Shown: positions 1 to 10,926 of the stretch, one piece after another
How positions within the stretch are numbered: position 1 is the first letter of the stretch
How the letters are laid out: the number at the start of each line of letters is the position of its first letter
Source: Streptomyces sp. 135
GTDB taxonomy: Bacteria > Actinomycetota > Actinomycetes > Streptomycetales > Streptomycetaceae
Length of the DNA stretch: 64,000 nucleotides
NCBI RefSeq assembly: GCF_020026305.1
Contig: NZ_CP075691.1
Coordinates: forward strand, 2,852,001-2,916,000
Direction of reading: 5' to 3'
Program-made: the position numbers and the translations under genes
Notes under the pieces: generated by a model
Told to the model about the DNA's origin: nothing
Databases searched by the model: none
What the model saw: only the letters and a program-made list of their open reading frames with translations

Positions 1-149
1 GACTCAAGGGCCACGGTCCCCGCCACGTACGTACGGCCCGTCTCGTCCCGCACGGCCGCGCCCTCGGGCACGCCGTTGCGGACCCGGGCGGAACGGGCCA
101 GGGTGACGATCTTGCGGTCCTCGGGACCGAGGTCGGTGCTCTGCGTCAT
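1..149 (-). CDS. cdd: cytidine deaminase, N-terminal part (truncated by window edge)
   Basis: Reading from the ATG at 149 down to base 1 gives about 49 residues starting MTQSTDLGPEDRKIV and including VPEGAAVRDETGRTYVAGTVALES. That is the N-terminal strand pattern of actinobacterial cytidine deaminases, which hydrolyse cytidine to uridine in pyrimidine salvage. The zinc motifs (HAE, PCxxC) lie outside the window, so activity cannot be judged. It is the distal member of a minus-strand run that includes PhoH, YbeY and a CorC-type protein. Confidence 0.75.
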   Translation of the reverse strand, partial: MTQSTDLGPEDRKIVTLARSARVRNGVPEGAAVRDETGRTYVAGTVALE

Positions 150-229
150 GCCACGAGCATAAGGAGCACCCCACCACCACCGGGAGCCACCCCGCGCCAG
201 GCGCGCACCACCGCCCGCCGGGCCCGAAA

Positions 230-257
230 ACGGCCCGGCCGCTCAGCGGCGGGCCGT
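230..257 (-). terminator. bulged hairpin over the end of the DUF397 gene
   Basis: An inverted repeat (left arm 230-242, right arm 246-257, 3-nt loop, one bulged base) straddles the DUF397 stop codon. On the minus strand it is followed by TTTTCGGGCC, so it could work as a terminator. Called from base pairing only. Confidence 0.4.
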
Positions 258-476
258 CACGCCGTCCGGCGAACGGTGGGGCACGGCGGCCGGAGCCGGT
301 CCCGAGGCCAGGACGAGGAAGGCCGTCCAGGCCTCGGGGCGGAAGGTGAGCACGGCGCCGCGGCGCTGCTTGGAGTCGCGCACGAGAACCGCCTCACCGG
401 TCCACGCGGTCTCCACACAGGTGTCGTCCGCGCCATCGCTCGCGCTGCTCTTGCGCCAGGTCCGTGAGCTGCCCAC
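243..476 (-). CDS. DUF397 domain protein
   Basis: A small acidic protein of about 77 residues with the DUF397 signature WRKSS followed by CVE and VLVRDSKQRRGAVLTF, ending in the hydrophobic AWTAFLVLA segment. I take the GTG at 476 as the start because GAGGGG lies six bases upstream; an open frame reaches back to 542 but lacks such a site. In Streptomyces DUF397 proteins usually sit beside an XRE-family regulator and act in developmental regulatory pairs. Here no helix-turn-helix partner is adjacent: the neighbours are cytidine deaminase and an MmcQ protein. Its role is therefore unknown. Confidence 0.75.
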   Translation of the reverse strand: MGSSRTWRKSSASDGADDTCVETAWTGEAVLVRDSKQRRGAVLTFRPEAWTAFLVLASGPAPAAVPHRSPDGVTARR

Positions 477-636
477 GCTTCCCCTCCACCCCGGGTGCGG
501 AAGGCGACACGCAGCACCTCTTCCAGAATAACGGGACGTCACACGATTATGAACGGCCCGGTTCTCGCCAAGGCCCCGCGCCCCAGGGCGAGTTACTCCT
601 GCGCCACGAGGGAAGGAGAACAGCGCGCGGGGCCAC

Positions 637-993
637 TCAGGGGCGGTCGAGGCGCAGTCGTCGGGCTCGGGGCAGGCCCGCGACCACCAGATCGTATGAG
701 TCCTCGATCAGTTCCCTGAGCTGCCGGTCGGGGAGATCGCCGTCGACCGTCACCGTGTTCCAGTGGCGCTTGTTCATGTGCCAGCCCGGGGCGATCTCCG
801 GGTGCGCGGCCCGCAGCTGGACCGCCAGGTCCGGGTCGCACTTGAGGTTGACGGTGAGCGGGCGTCCGCCGAGGGCCGTGAGCGCGAACATCTTCCCGGC
901 CACCTTGAAGACCGAGGTCTCCGGGTCGAACGGGAAGTCCTCCACCGCGTCGTTGAAGGAGAGGCAGAACGTCCGCAGCTCATCGGGGGTCAC
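637..993 (-). CDS. MmcQ/YjbR family protein
   Basis: A 118-residue protein with the MmcQ/YjbR (CyaY-like fold) pattern: FPFDPETSVFKVAGKMFAL near residue 20, LTVNLKCDPDLAVQLR in the middle and the HMNKRHWNTV motif. The family is described as DNA-binding-like and has no established biochemical role. It begins with GTG at 993, and that GTGA overlaps the stop of the upstream CorC-type gene, so the two are translationally coupled. Confidence 0.85.
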   Translation of the reverse strand: MTPDELRTFCLSFNDAVEDFPFDPETSVFKVAGKMFALTALGGRPLTVNLKCDPDLAVQLRAAHPEIAPGWHMNKRHWNTVTVDGDLPDRQLRELIEDSYDLVVAGLPRARRLRLDRP

Positions 994-2294
994 TCGGGCT
1001 CTCCCTCCGCCGTCGCACCGGCAGGGGCGACCGGCTCCACCAGTACCGTCACGATCTTGTTCCGGCGGCCCGCGGCCGACTCCGCGGTGAGCTTCAGCTC
1101 CCGCCCGTCCGGCAGCGGCACGACCGCCGAGGCGCCCGCGATCGGGACCCTGCCCAGCTGCTTGGCGAGCAGGCCGCCGACCGTCTCCACGTCCTCGTCG
1201 TCGAACTCGTCGAACCCGAAGAGCTCCCCGAGGTCGCCGATGTCCAGCCGCGCCGTCACGCGGTAGCAGCCGTCCACCAGCTCCTCCACCGGCGGCAGCT
1301 CACGGTCGTACTCGTCGGTGATCTCCCCGACGATCTCCTCCAGGATGTCCTCGATGGTCACGATGCCGGCCGTGCCGCCGTACTCGTCGATGACCACGGC
1401 CACGTGGTTGCGCTCCTGCTGCATCTCGCGCAGCAGGTCGCCCGCGTTCTTCGTGTCGGGCACGAAGGTCGCGGGCCGCATCGCCGTCGAGACCAGCTCG
1501 GACTCGCTGTCGCGGTTGATGTGCGTCTTGCGGGCCAGGTCCTTGAGGTACACCATGCCGACGATGTCGTCCTCGCTCTCCCCCGTCACGGGTATGCGCG
1601 AGAAGCCGGAGCGCAGCGCGAGGGTGAGGGCCTGGCGGATCGTCTTGAACCGTTCGATGGCGACCAGGTCGGTGCGGGGCACCATGACCTCGCGCACCAG
1701 GGTGTCGCCGAGCTCGAAGACGGAGTGCACCATGCGGCGCTCCTCGTCCTCGATCAGGGACTCCTTCTCGGCGAGGTCGACCATCGCGCGCAGCTCCGCC
1801 TCGGAGGCGAAGGGGCCGCGCCGGAAGCCCTTGCCGGGCGTCAAGGCGTTGCCGATGAGGATCAGCAGGGGCGGGATGGGGCCCATGATCCGGGCCAGCG
1901 GCAGCAGCACGTACGCCGCCGCGGTCGCGGTGTTCAGCGGGTGCTGGCGGCCGATGGTGCGCGGGGAGACGCCCACGGCGACGTAGCTGACGAGGACCAT
2001 CACGCCGATGGCGATCGCGAGGGCCTCCCAGGTGCGGTCGAACTCCTTGAGGCAGGCGTACGTCACCAGGGCCGACGCGGCCATCTCGCACGCCACGCGC
2101 ACCAGCAGCGCCACGTTGAGATAGCGGGTCGGGTCGGCGGCGACCTGCGCGAGCTTCGCGCTGCCGCGCCGCCCGGAGCGGACCGCCTCGTCGGCGCGGA
2201 AGCTGGAGACCCGGGCGATGCCGGCCTCGGCGCACGCCGCGAGCCAGGCCACGACGACCAGGGCGACGGCCCCGGCGATCAGCTGGAAACTCAT
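990..2294 (-). CDS. hemolysin-family CNNM/CBS/CorC membrane protein
   Basis: A 434-residue membrane protein. An N-terminal CNNM/DUF21 region has several hydrophobic helices (about residues 1-160). A CBS pair follows (about 200-330, with VMVPRTDLVAIE and the EYGGTAGIVTIEDILEEIVGEI signature), then a C-terminal CorC_HlyC domain (about 345-420). The family is linked to magnesium/cobalt homeostasis; the old name hemolysin (TlyC) is historical and no toxin role should be assumed. It lies four bases downstream of ybeY and overlaps MmcQ, in the order phoH-ybeY-this gene that is common in actinobacteria. Confidence 0.9.
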   Translation of the reverse strand: MSFQLIAGAVALVVVAWLAACAEAGIARVSSFRADEAVRSGRRGSAKLAQVAADPTRYLNVALLVRVACEMAASALVTYACLKEFDRTWEALAIAIGVMVLVSYVAVGVSPRTIGRQHPLNTATAAAYVLLPLARIMGPIPPLLILIGNALTPGKGFRRGPFASEAELRAMVDLAEKESLIEDEERRMVHSVFELGDTLVREVMVPRTDLVAIERFKTIRQALTLALRSGFSRIPVTGESEDDIVGMVYLKDLARKTHINRDSESELVSTAMRPATFVPDTKNAGDLLREMQQERNHVAVVIDEYGGTAGIVTIEDILEEIVGEITDEYDRELPPVEELVDGCYRVTARLDIGDLGELFGFDEFDDEDVETVGGLLAKQLGRVPIAGASAVVPLPDGRELKLTAESAAGRRNKIVTVLVEPVAPAGATAEGEPE

Positions 2295-2298
2295 GGCG

Positions 2299-2796
2299 TC
2301 AGGAGACGGTGGGCGCCGGGGAGGGGCCGGTGAGGCCCTTCTCCGCGCGCCAGCCGTCGACGATCGCCGCCTGGAGCCCGAACATCTCGGCCTTCTCGTC
2401 GGGCTCCTCGTGGTCGTACCCCAGCAGGTGCAGCACCCCGTGGACGGTCAGGAGCTGGAGCTCCTCGTCCATGGAGTGCTGCGTCGGGGCGTCCTTGCCC
2501 TGCTGGATGGCGACCTCGGGGCAGAGCACGATGTCACCGAGGAGGCCCTGCGGGGGCTCCTCGTCGTCCTTCATGGGCGGCCGCAGCTCGTCCATGGGGA
2601 AGGACATGACGTCCGTGGGCCCGGGCAGGTCCATCCACTGGATGTGCAGCTGCTCCATGGCGTCGGCGTCCACGACGATCACCGAGAGCTCGGAGAGCGG
2701 GTGGATGCGCATCCGCGCGAGGGCGTAGCGGGCGATGTCGAGGATCGCCTGCTCGTCGACCTCGGTTCCGGATTCGTTGTTGACGTCGATCGACAT
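2299..2796 (-). CDS. ybeY: endoribonuclease YbeY (rRNA maturation)
   Basis: A 165-residue metal-dependent RNase with the invariant zinc motif [12 protein letters not shown] at residues 119-130 (His119, His123 and His129 as ligands) and the upstream [10 protein letters not shown] segment. YbeY takes part in 16S rRNA 3'-end maturation and ribosome quality control. It starts at ATG 2796, 12 bases after the PhoH stop, and phoH-ybeY is a classic operon pair. The reading frame is intact and of normal length. Confidence 0.95.
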   Translation of the reverse strand: MSIDVNNESGTEVDEQAILDIARYALARMRIHPLSELSVIVVDADAMEQLHIQWMDLPGPTDVMSFPMDELRPPMKDDEEPPQGLLGDIVLCPEVAIQQGKDAPTQHSMDEELQLLTVHGVLHLLGYDHEEPDEKAEMFGLQAAIVDGWRAEKGLTGPSPAPTVS

Positions 2797-2808
2797 GGTG
2801 GTGCTGGT

Positions 2809-4893
<2,085 letters not shown>

Positions 4894-5015
4894 GGGCCGG
4901 CTCTGAAGGCCTGCTCATCCTCCTCGTGCGGGGCTTGGTGGCCGCTCGACAGCCTTGCACTGCCAAGGGTACGACGCGGCACTGTCAGTGCCGTAGGGCT
5001 TTTCCGCCGGGGCGG

Positions 5016-6119
5016 CTACGCCGAGCGGAAGCCGATGGTCGGCACCGCCCTGCGCAGCGGCCACGGACGGCTCGCGGCAGGCAGCAGCTCCTCCAGGAAG
5101 CTGTACCGCCGCAGCGCCACCGGGTCCTGCTCGTCGAACTCCCGTACGCGCCGCCACCAGGCCCCCACCTCCGCCCAGCCGGGCGCGGACAGGGACCCGC
5201 CGAACTCCTGCACGGAGAGCGCCGCGGTGAGCCCGGCGAAGGCCAGCCGGTCGGCCAGCGGCCAGCCCGCCAGCGTCCCGGTGACGAAGCCCGCCACGAA
5301 GACGTCCCCGGCCCCGGTGGGGTCGAGCGCCTCGACCTCGATGGCGGGGACGTCGGCGGTCTCGCCGGTCCGCGCGTCCACCGCATACGCCCCTTCCGCA
5401 CCCAGCGTCACGACCGCCAGCGGCACGTGATCGGTCAGGGCCCTGGCCGCGGCCCGCGGGCAGGACGTGCGGGTGTAGCGCATCGCCTCTTCGGCGTTGG
5501 GCAGGAACGCCTCGCAGTGCCCCAGGTCGGCGAGTCCGGCGAGGTCCCACCGCCCGGTGTCGTCCCAGCCGACGTCGGCGAAGATCCGGGTGCCGCTGCG
5601 GGCGGCCTGCGCGATCCAGGGGGCGCGGACGCCGGGCGTCAGGGAGGCGACGGCGGCGCGGGCGCGGGGCGGGCAGAAGGGGGCGCCGCCGTCCGGGGCA
5701 TCGGCGTCGGGGGGCGGCTCGTGGCCGTGGCTGACCATGGTCCGCTCGCCCTCGTACGCCATGGAGACCGTCACCGGGGTGTGCCAGCCGGGCACGATCC
5801 GGGACGAGGCGAGGTCGATGCCCTCGCCCCCTTCGAGGGCGTCCCAGCAGTACTCCCCGTAGTGGTCGTCGCCGAAGGCGGCGGCCAGGGACGTATGCAG
5901 GCCGAGACGGGCGAGCGCGGTCGCCATGTTCGCGACGCCGCCGGGGCTCGACCCCATGCCGCGTGCCCAGGACTCGGTCCCGCGCACGGGCGCGGAGTCG
6001 AGCCCGGTGAAGATGATGTCGAGGAAGACCGTGCCGGTGAGGTAGACGTCGCAGGCCGGGTCGCCGGCTCTGCGGGCCGCCTTCAGCGGGTCGACGGTGG
6101 GCTGTACGGGTACGACCAT
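5016..6119 (-). CDS. PfkB-family carbohydrate/nucleoside kinase
   Basis: A 367-residue ribokinase-fold sugar kinase. The N-terminal GGVANMATALARLG matches the PfkB N-terminal substrate region. The C-terminal signature DPTGAGDVFVAGFVTG (about residues 290-305) holds the catalytic Asp and anion hole. The family phosphorylates sugars or nucleosides with ATP, and the substrate cannot be read from sequence. It is 68 bases downstream of a glucarate-dehydratase-like gene on the same strand, so sugar catabolism is a reasonable inference. The reading frame is complete. Confidence 0.85.
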   Translation of the reverse strand: MVVPVQPTVDPLKAARRAGDPACDVYLTGTVFLDIIFTGLDSAPVRGTESWARGMGSSPGGVANMATALARLGLHTSLAAAFGDDHYGEYCWDALEGGEGIDLASSRIVPGWHTPVTVSMAYEGERTMVSHGHEPPPDADAPDGGAPFCPPRARAAVASLTPGVRAPWIAQAARSGTRIFADVGWDDTGRWDLAGLADLGHCEAFLPNAEEAMRYTRTSCPRAAARALTDHVPLAVVTLGAEGAYAVDARTGETADVPAIEVEALDPTGAGDVFVAGFVTGTLAGWPLADRLAFAGLTAALSVQEFGGSLSAPGWAEVGAWWRRVREFDEQDPVALRRYSFLEELLPAASRPWPLRRAVPTIGFRSA

Positions 6120-6187
6120 GCAGGCAACGTAACGGACGGCGCGCCCCGGAGGCCGGGGTTACCGGTGTGCCGCGGGGGTGCCGGGCG

Positions 6188-7492
6188 CTACCAGCGCGGC
6201 ACCGCGGGCGTCGTCCAGCCGGGGTCGGCCACCCGCATCGCCGCCGCGTCGTCCCGCTCCCGCAGGGCGCGGAAGTCCTCGTCGAGCCAGCGCGCGTGCA
6301 GGGCGGCGAGCTTGTCCCGGTCGAGCTCGACGCCGAGGCCGGGGGTGTCGGTGACGGTGACCTTGCCGTCCGTGAACCGCGGGCGGGAGGTCAGCACGTC
6401 CTCGGACTGCCAGGGGTAGTGCGAGTCGCAGGCGTGGTCGAGGCCGGGCACGGTCGCCGCCACCTGCGTCATCGCGGCGAGGCTGATGCCCAGGTGGGTG
6501 TTGGAGTGCATGGAGACGGCGACCCCGAACGTCCGGCACACCGCGGCCAGCTCCCGCGTGCGCCGCAGCCCGCCCCAGTAGTGGTGGTCGGAGAGGACGA
6601 CCTGCACGGCGCCCTTCGCGAAGGCCTCCGGGATCTCCTGGAAGGTGGTCACGCACATGTTCGTGGCGAGCGGCACGGACGTCCGGGCCGCGACCTCGGC
6701 CATGGCGGGCGTGCCGAGCGCGGGGTCCTCCAGGTACTCCAGTACGTCGCCGAGATCGGCGGCGACCTTCAGCGACGTCTCCACGGACCAGGCCCCGTTG
6801 GGGTCCAGCCGCAGCGGCCTGCCGGGGAAGGCCTCGGCGAGGGCGCGGAGGGCGGCGACCTCCTCGTCCGGCGGGAAGACGCCGCCCTTGAGCTTGAAGG
6901 ACCCGAAGCCGTGGCGCTCGGTGAACAGCCGGGCCTGGGCGACGATCCCGGCCGGGTCGAGGGCGGCGCCCCACCCGTCGTCCGGCTCGCTCGGGCGGCC
7001 CGCGGGATGCTCGGCCCACTTGTAGAACAGGTAGGCGCTGTACTCGACGGCGTCCCGCACCTTGCCGCCGAGCAGTGCGTGCACGGGCAGCCCGAGCGCC
7101 TTGCCGAGCGCGTCCAGGCAGGCGACCTCGAACCCGGAGACGATGGACAGCCGCAGCTTGTCGGCGCTCTGCACGCCGCGCAGACCGCCGACATCCACCG
7201 CGTCGTCCACCCGGGCCGCGTCGACGGCCACCTCGTCCGCGAGTGTGAACAGCCGGTTCACGTCGGAGACCCGGCACCCCGGCAGCCGCTCGGCCAGGGG
7301 CCGCACGAGCTCCAGGTACTTCACGTCGCCGTAGGTCTCCCCGATCCCGGTCACCCCACCCGCCGTGACCACCTCGACGATGAGGCGCGGCGTGTAGGGC
7401 TGGTGGACGCCCTGGGTGTTGAGCAGCGGTGGGTCGGCGACCAGGACCGGCGTGAGGCGGACATCGGTGATGACCAAGCTCTGTCCATACAT
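6188..7492 (-). CDS. glucarate dehydratase-like enolase-superfamily enzyme
   Basis: A 434-residue enolase-superfamily protein. It shows the KxK base (FKLKGG), metal ligands in RLDPNGAW and YLEDPA and in the LSDHHYWGG region, and the His base in MHSNTHLG. This combination is typical of the glucarate dehydratase subgroup (GlucD, GudD), which dehydrates D-glucarate or L-idarate to 5-keto-4-deoxy-glucarate. Some members act on other aldarates, so the substrate is inferred. It begins at ATG 7492 and precedes the PfkB kinase, which together may form a small sugar-acid catabolic unit. Confidence 0.85.
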   Translation of the reverse strand: MYGQSLVITDVRLTPVLVADPPLLNTQGVHQPYTPRLIVEVVTAGGVTGIGETYGDVKYLELVRPLAERLPGCRVSDVNRLFTLADEVAVDAARVDDAVDVGGLRGVQSADKLRLSIVSGFEVACLDALGKALGLPVHALLGGKVRDAVEYSAYLFYKWAEHPAGRPSEPDDGWGAALDPAGIVAQARLFTERHGFGSFKLKGGVFPPDEEVAALRALAEAFPGRPLRLDPNGAWSVETSLKVAADLGDVLEYLEDPALGTPAMAEVAARTSVPLATNMCVTTFQEIPEAFAKGAVQVVLSDHHYWGGLRRTRELAAVCRTFGVAVSMHSNTHLGISLAAMTQVAATVPGLDHACDSHYPWQSEDVLTSRPRFTDGKVTVTDTPGLGVELDRDKLAALHARWLDEDFRALRERDDAAAMRVADPGWTTPAVPRW

Positions 7493-7557
7493 GGGAACGG
7501 AGACTAGGTATGCGAACGACCGCCGTCAACGGTGCGGGACGACCCCGATGAGGCGCG

Positions 7558-8745
7558 CTACAGCTCCGCCTCGATCAGATCCGCCGCCCGCGAGGTGCCG
7601 CCCGCCGCCCGGACCTCCGCCTTCAACCGCGCGCAGCGCTCGGCGACTTCCGGGTCCGAGACCAGAGCGAGCAGCGCCGACCGCAGCGCGTCACCCGTGG
7701 CGTCCTCCGTGTCCAGGCGCCGCGCCACGCCCAGTTCCACCAGCCGGTCCGCGTTCATCGGCTGCTCGGCCCCCTGCGGTACGGCGATCATCGGCACACC
7801 GGTGTAGAGCCCCTCACCGGAACTTCCCATGCCGGCATGGGTGACGAACGCGTCGGCCTGCTCCAGGATCGCCAACTGCGGCACCCAGGAGCGGACCTCG
7901 ATGTTCGCGGGCAGGTCCGCGCCCAGCTCGGCGGGGTCGACGTGCTTGCCGATCTGGAGGACGACATGCCAGCCCGGCAGGTCCCCGAAGGCGGCCACGC
8001 ACCGGCGGTAGAACTCGGGCTGCTTGGTGTACGCCGAGCCGAGCGAGACCAGGAGCACCTTCTCGGCGCCCTCGGGGCGCGCCCAGCCGCCTCGCCGCGC
8101 ACGGTCGCCGAAGCACGGCCCGACGAAGTCGACCCGGGGGCCGACGGTGTCCGCGTGCGGCTGCATCGCCCGCGGGATCGTGGCGAGGGCCCGCGGCGGG
8201 ACGCCCGAGAACTCGCCGACGTCGAGCGTGGTGGCCCCGCACCCGGCGAGCCACTCCGTGAAGCGGGCCTCCAGCACATCGGCGCCGGGAAGCCGCGCGA
8301 GATGCGCGCCGACGTCCTCCTGGTAGCTGCCCCAGGCCACGAAGGTCGGCGAGAGCTGCACGACGGGCCGCCCCTGAGCCTCGGCGAGCGCCCGGCCGAC
8401 GTACGCGCCGATGTCGTACAGGTACAGGTCCGCGGGGTCGTCGTCGTACACCGCGCGCAGCTGCGGGAGCACCGCCATCGCGTCGTCGAGGAAGAGCGCG
8501 CTCGCCTCGATCGGGTCGTCGGGCCAGATGTTGTCGCGGTGCGGGAGTGTCGAGTCGTACGGGACGAGTTCGGCGCCGGTGGGCTCGATCAGGTGGGCGA
8601 CGGCCGGGTCGTCGGCGTACGTCACGCGGTGGCCGCGCGCGGCCAGCTCACGGATGATCTCCAGGCCGGGCAGCACATGGCTGATCATCGGCACGCCGAT
8701 CATGGCGATGTGGGCACGCCGACGGGAGGGTCCACGGGATGACAT
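7558..8745 (-). CDS. macrolide-type (MGT) glycosyltransferase
   Basis: A 395-residue GT-B, GT1-family enzyme. The N-terminal acceptor domain begins HIAMIGVPMISHVLPGLEIIRELAARGH. The C-terminal NDP-sugar site has WVPQLAILEQADAFVTHAGMGS, then GVPMIAVPQGAEQPMNADRLVELG. Streptomyces MGT/OleD-type enzymes glucosylate macrolides and other aglycones to inactivate them, for self-protection or resistance. The start at ATG 8745 is supported by AAGGA ten bases upstream. No antibiotic cluster is nearby, so this is probably a detoxifying enzyme. The acceptor is unknown. Confidence 0.87.
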   Translation of the reverse strand: MSSRGPSRRRAHIAMIGVPMISHVLPGLEIIRELAARGHRVTYADDPAVAHLIEPTGAELVPYDSTLPHRDNIWPDDPIEASALFLDDAMAVLPQLRAVYDDDPADLYLYDIGAYVGRALAEAQGRPVVQLSPTFVAWGSYQEDVGAHLARLPGADVLEARFTEWLAGCGATTLDVGEFSGVPPRALATIPRAMQPHADTVGPRVDFVGPCFGDRARRGGWARPEGAEKVLLVSLGSAYTKQPEFYRRCVAAFGDLPGWHVVLQIGKHVDPAELGADLPANIEVRSWVPQLAILEQADAFVTHAGMGSSGEGLYTGVPMIAVPQGAEQPMNADRLVELGVARRLDTEDATGDALRSALLALVSDPEVAERCARLKAEVRAAGGTSRAADLIEAEL

Positions 8746-8903
8746 GAGGGATCCTTCGAGTACAGAGCTACGGAGTCAGGGACAAGGCACGACGGGCCGC
8801 CGCCCCGGCCCCGAAGGGCGGGCGGTGGCCACGGGAAGCCGTGTCAGCCGTAGATCTGCGCGATGGAGTCCATACCGGGACCGTAGCCCGGCGCCCGGCG
8901 GTC

Positions 8904-8950
8904 GGTCGAACGAATAAGTTCAGTCGAATAAGCTCAGTCGAACGAATAGG
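8904..8950. repeat. imperfect triple repeat at the 3' end of the deaminase gene
   Basis: Three imperfect copies of GTCGAACGAATAAG-like sequence (about 8904, 8923 and 8937) overlap the last codons and the TGA of the adenine/adenosine deaminase gene. On the minus strand the duplicated unit recreates TATTCG(TTCG)ACTGA, so the true stop is followed by a near-copy. The frame then stays open for 29 more codons to a TGA at 8845-8847, ending GYGPGMDSIAQIYG. It could be a slippage footprint. Confidence 0.6.
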
Positions 8951-9935
8951 CCTCGACCTCGGCGAGGTAGCGCGCCCGCAGCTCCTCGTCCGCGGCGTCC
9001 CGGTCGAGGAAGGCCGCCTCGAAGGAGTTCCGCGCCAGCGTGCGCAGCTGCTCCTGGCCGATGCCGAGCGCCTCGCGCACGGCGTGGAAGGTGTCGTCGA
9101 CGTATCCGCCGAAGTAGGCCGGATCGTCGGAGTTGACCGTGCACATCAGCCCGGCGTCGAGCATCCGCGCCAGCGGGTGGTCCTCCAGCATGTCGATGGC
9201 GCGCAGCCGGACATTGGAGAGCGGGCAGAGCGTGAGCGGCACGCGCTCGCGGGCCAGGCGCTCGACCAGCTCCGGGTCCTCCATGCAGCGCAGCCCGTGG
9301 TCGACGCGCTCGACGCGCAGCACGTCCAGGGCCTCGGTGATGTACGCGGGCGGGCCCTCCTCACCGGCGTGCGCGACGAGCCGCAGGCCGAGGGCGGCGG
9401 CGGCCTCGTACACCTCCTTGAACTTGACCGGCGGGTGGCCGACCTCGGCGGAGTCGAGGCCGACGCCGATGATCCGGTCGAGGTAGGGCTCGGCGGCCCG
9501 GAGGGTCTCCATCGCGGACTCGGCGGACTCGTCGCGCAGGAAGCACATGATGAGGCGCGTGGAGACGCCGTGCCGCTCCTCGCTGCGGTCCAGCGCGCGG
9601 GACAGGCCCTCGATGACGGTGCCGATGGGCACGCCGCGCGCGATGTGGGCCTGCGGGTCGAAGAAGATCTCCGCGTGCCGCACGCCCTGGGCTGCGGCGC
9701 GGGTGAGGTAGGCGTCGGCGAGTTCCTCGAAGTCGGCCTCGGTGCGCAGCACGGCCATCAGACCGTAGTACAGGTCCAGGAAGGACTGGAGGTCCTCGAA
9801 GAGGTAGGCCTCGCGCAGCTCTTCGGTGTCGGCGTAGGGCAGCTCGACGTTGTTGCGCGCGGCCAGCGCGAAGGCCAGCTCGGGTTCGAGGGTGCCTTCG
9901 ATGTGGAGGTGGAGTTCGGCCTTGGGGATCGGCAT
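8934..9935 (-). CDS. adenosine deaminase family protein, adenine deaminase-like subgroup
   Basis: A 333-residue amidohydrolase with the N-terminal zinc HLH (His9, His11), HAGEEGPP, and the metal and base motif VNSDDPAYFGGYV. Several segments (FLDLYYG, FFDPQAHIARG, VGLDSAEVGHPP, LTLCPLSNVRL) match the adenine deaminase branch (yeast Aah1-like, type 2) rather than classical adenosine deaminase. I therefore infer hydrolysis of adenine to hypoxanthine in purine salvage, although automatic labels would say adenosine deaminase. RNase Z lies about 70 bases upstream on the same strand. Confidence 0.87.
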   Translation of the reverse strand: MPIPKAELHLHIEGTLEPELAFALAARNNVELPYADTEELREAYLFEDLQSFLDLYYGLMAVLRTEADFEELADAYLTRAAAQGVRHAEIFFDPQAHIARGVPIGTVIEGLSRALDRSEERHGVSTRLIMCFLRDESAESAMETLRAAEPYLDRIIGVGLDSAEVGHPPVKFKEVYEAAAALGLRLVAHAGEEGPPAYITEALDVLRVERVDHGLRCMEDPELVERLARERVPLTLCPLSNVRLRAIDMLEDHPLARMLDAGLMCTVNSDDPAYFGGYVDDTFHAVREALGIGQEQLRTLARNSFEAAFLDRDAADEELRARYLAEVEAYSFD

Positions 9936-10005
9936 GGTGCGGTCTCGCTCAGTTCTGTGCTGTGTGGGGGGCTGTGCGGTGTGGAGGAGCTGTGCTGTGC
10001 GGGGG

Positions 10006-10911
10006 TCAGGTGCGTTTGGGCAGGGGGATGCGCGACAGGTCGCGGGCGACGGTGAGTTCGCCGTCGTATCCGGCGGCGCGGGCCTGCTGTTCGTAGGCGC
10101 CCGGGTCGGGGTAGCGCTGGCTGAAATGCGTCAGCACGAGATGCCGTACGCCCGCGTCGACGGCGACCCGGGCGGCCTGACCTGCCGTCAGGTGGCCGTG
10201 GTCGGCGGCGAGTTGCTCGTCCTCGTCGAGGAACGTCGACTCGATGACCAGCATGTCGCACCCCTCGGCGAGCGCGTGCACGCCGTCGCAGAGCCGGGTG
10301 TCCATCACGAAGGCGAACCGCTGCCCGCGCCGCGCCTCGCTCACCTCCTCCAGCGTGACGCCGCCGAGGACGCCCTCCTTCTGGAGCCGCCCGACGTCGG
10401 GCCCCTTGATGCCGCGCTCGGCCAGCAGCTCCGGCAGCATGCGGCGCCCGTCGGGCTCGGTGAGGCGGTAGCCGTACGACTCGACGGGGTGGGAGAGCTT
10501 CCTCGCCTCGAGGGTGTACGAGGGGGTGGTGGCCAGCGGCCCGTCGGCGGCGACCGGGGCCTCGGCGAGCGCGACGGTCTCGCGGTAGGCCGTCGCGTAC
10601 CGCAGGCGGTCGAAGAAGCGCTGCCCGGAGGCCGGGTAGTGGGCGGTGACGGGGTGCGGGACCCGGTCGAGGTTGAGGCGCTGGATCACCCCGGCGAGGC
10701 CGAGGCTGTGGTCGCCGTGGAAGTGGGTGACGCAGATCCGGTGCAGGTCGTGCGCGGCGACCCCGGCGCGCAGCATCTGCCGCTGCGTGCCCTCGCCGGG
10801 GTCGAACATGATGCCCTGGCCGTCCCAGAGCAGCACGTAGCCGTTGTGGTTGCGGTGCCGGGTCGGGACCTGGCTGGCGGTGCCGAGCACCACCAGTTCA
10901 CGTGAGGACAA
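10006..10911 (-). CDS. rnz: ribonuclease Z
   Basis: A 301-residue metallo-beta-lactamase-fold endonuclease. It starts [26 protein letters not shown], has [12 protein letters not shown] and the metal motif [13 protein letters not shown], and carries further His/Asp ligands in VMDTRLC and LTHFSQRY. RNase Z removes the 3' trailer of precursor tRNAs to allow CCA addition. Length and motifs are those of bacterial Rnz. It is 15 bases downstream of the HIT gene, probably in one transcript. Confidence 0.93.
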   Translation of the reverse strand: MSSRELVVLGTASQVPTRHRNHNGYVLLWDGQGIMFDPGEGTQRQMLRAGVAAHDLHRICVTHFHGDHSLGLAGVIQRLNLDRVPHPVTAHYPASGQRFFDRLRYATAYRETVALAEAPVAADGPLATTPSYTLEARKLSHPVESYGYRLTEPDGRRMLPELLAERGIKGPDVGRLQKEGVLGGVTLEEVSEARRGQRFAFVMDTRLCDGVHALAEGCDMLVIESTFLDEDEQLAADHGHLTAGQAARVAVDAGVRHLVLTHFSQRYPDPGAYEQQARAAGYDGELTVARDLSRIPLPKRT

Positions 10912-10926
10912 GAGGGGCCGGCCCCG

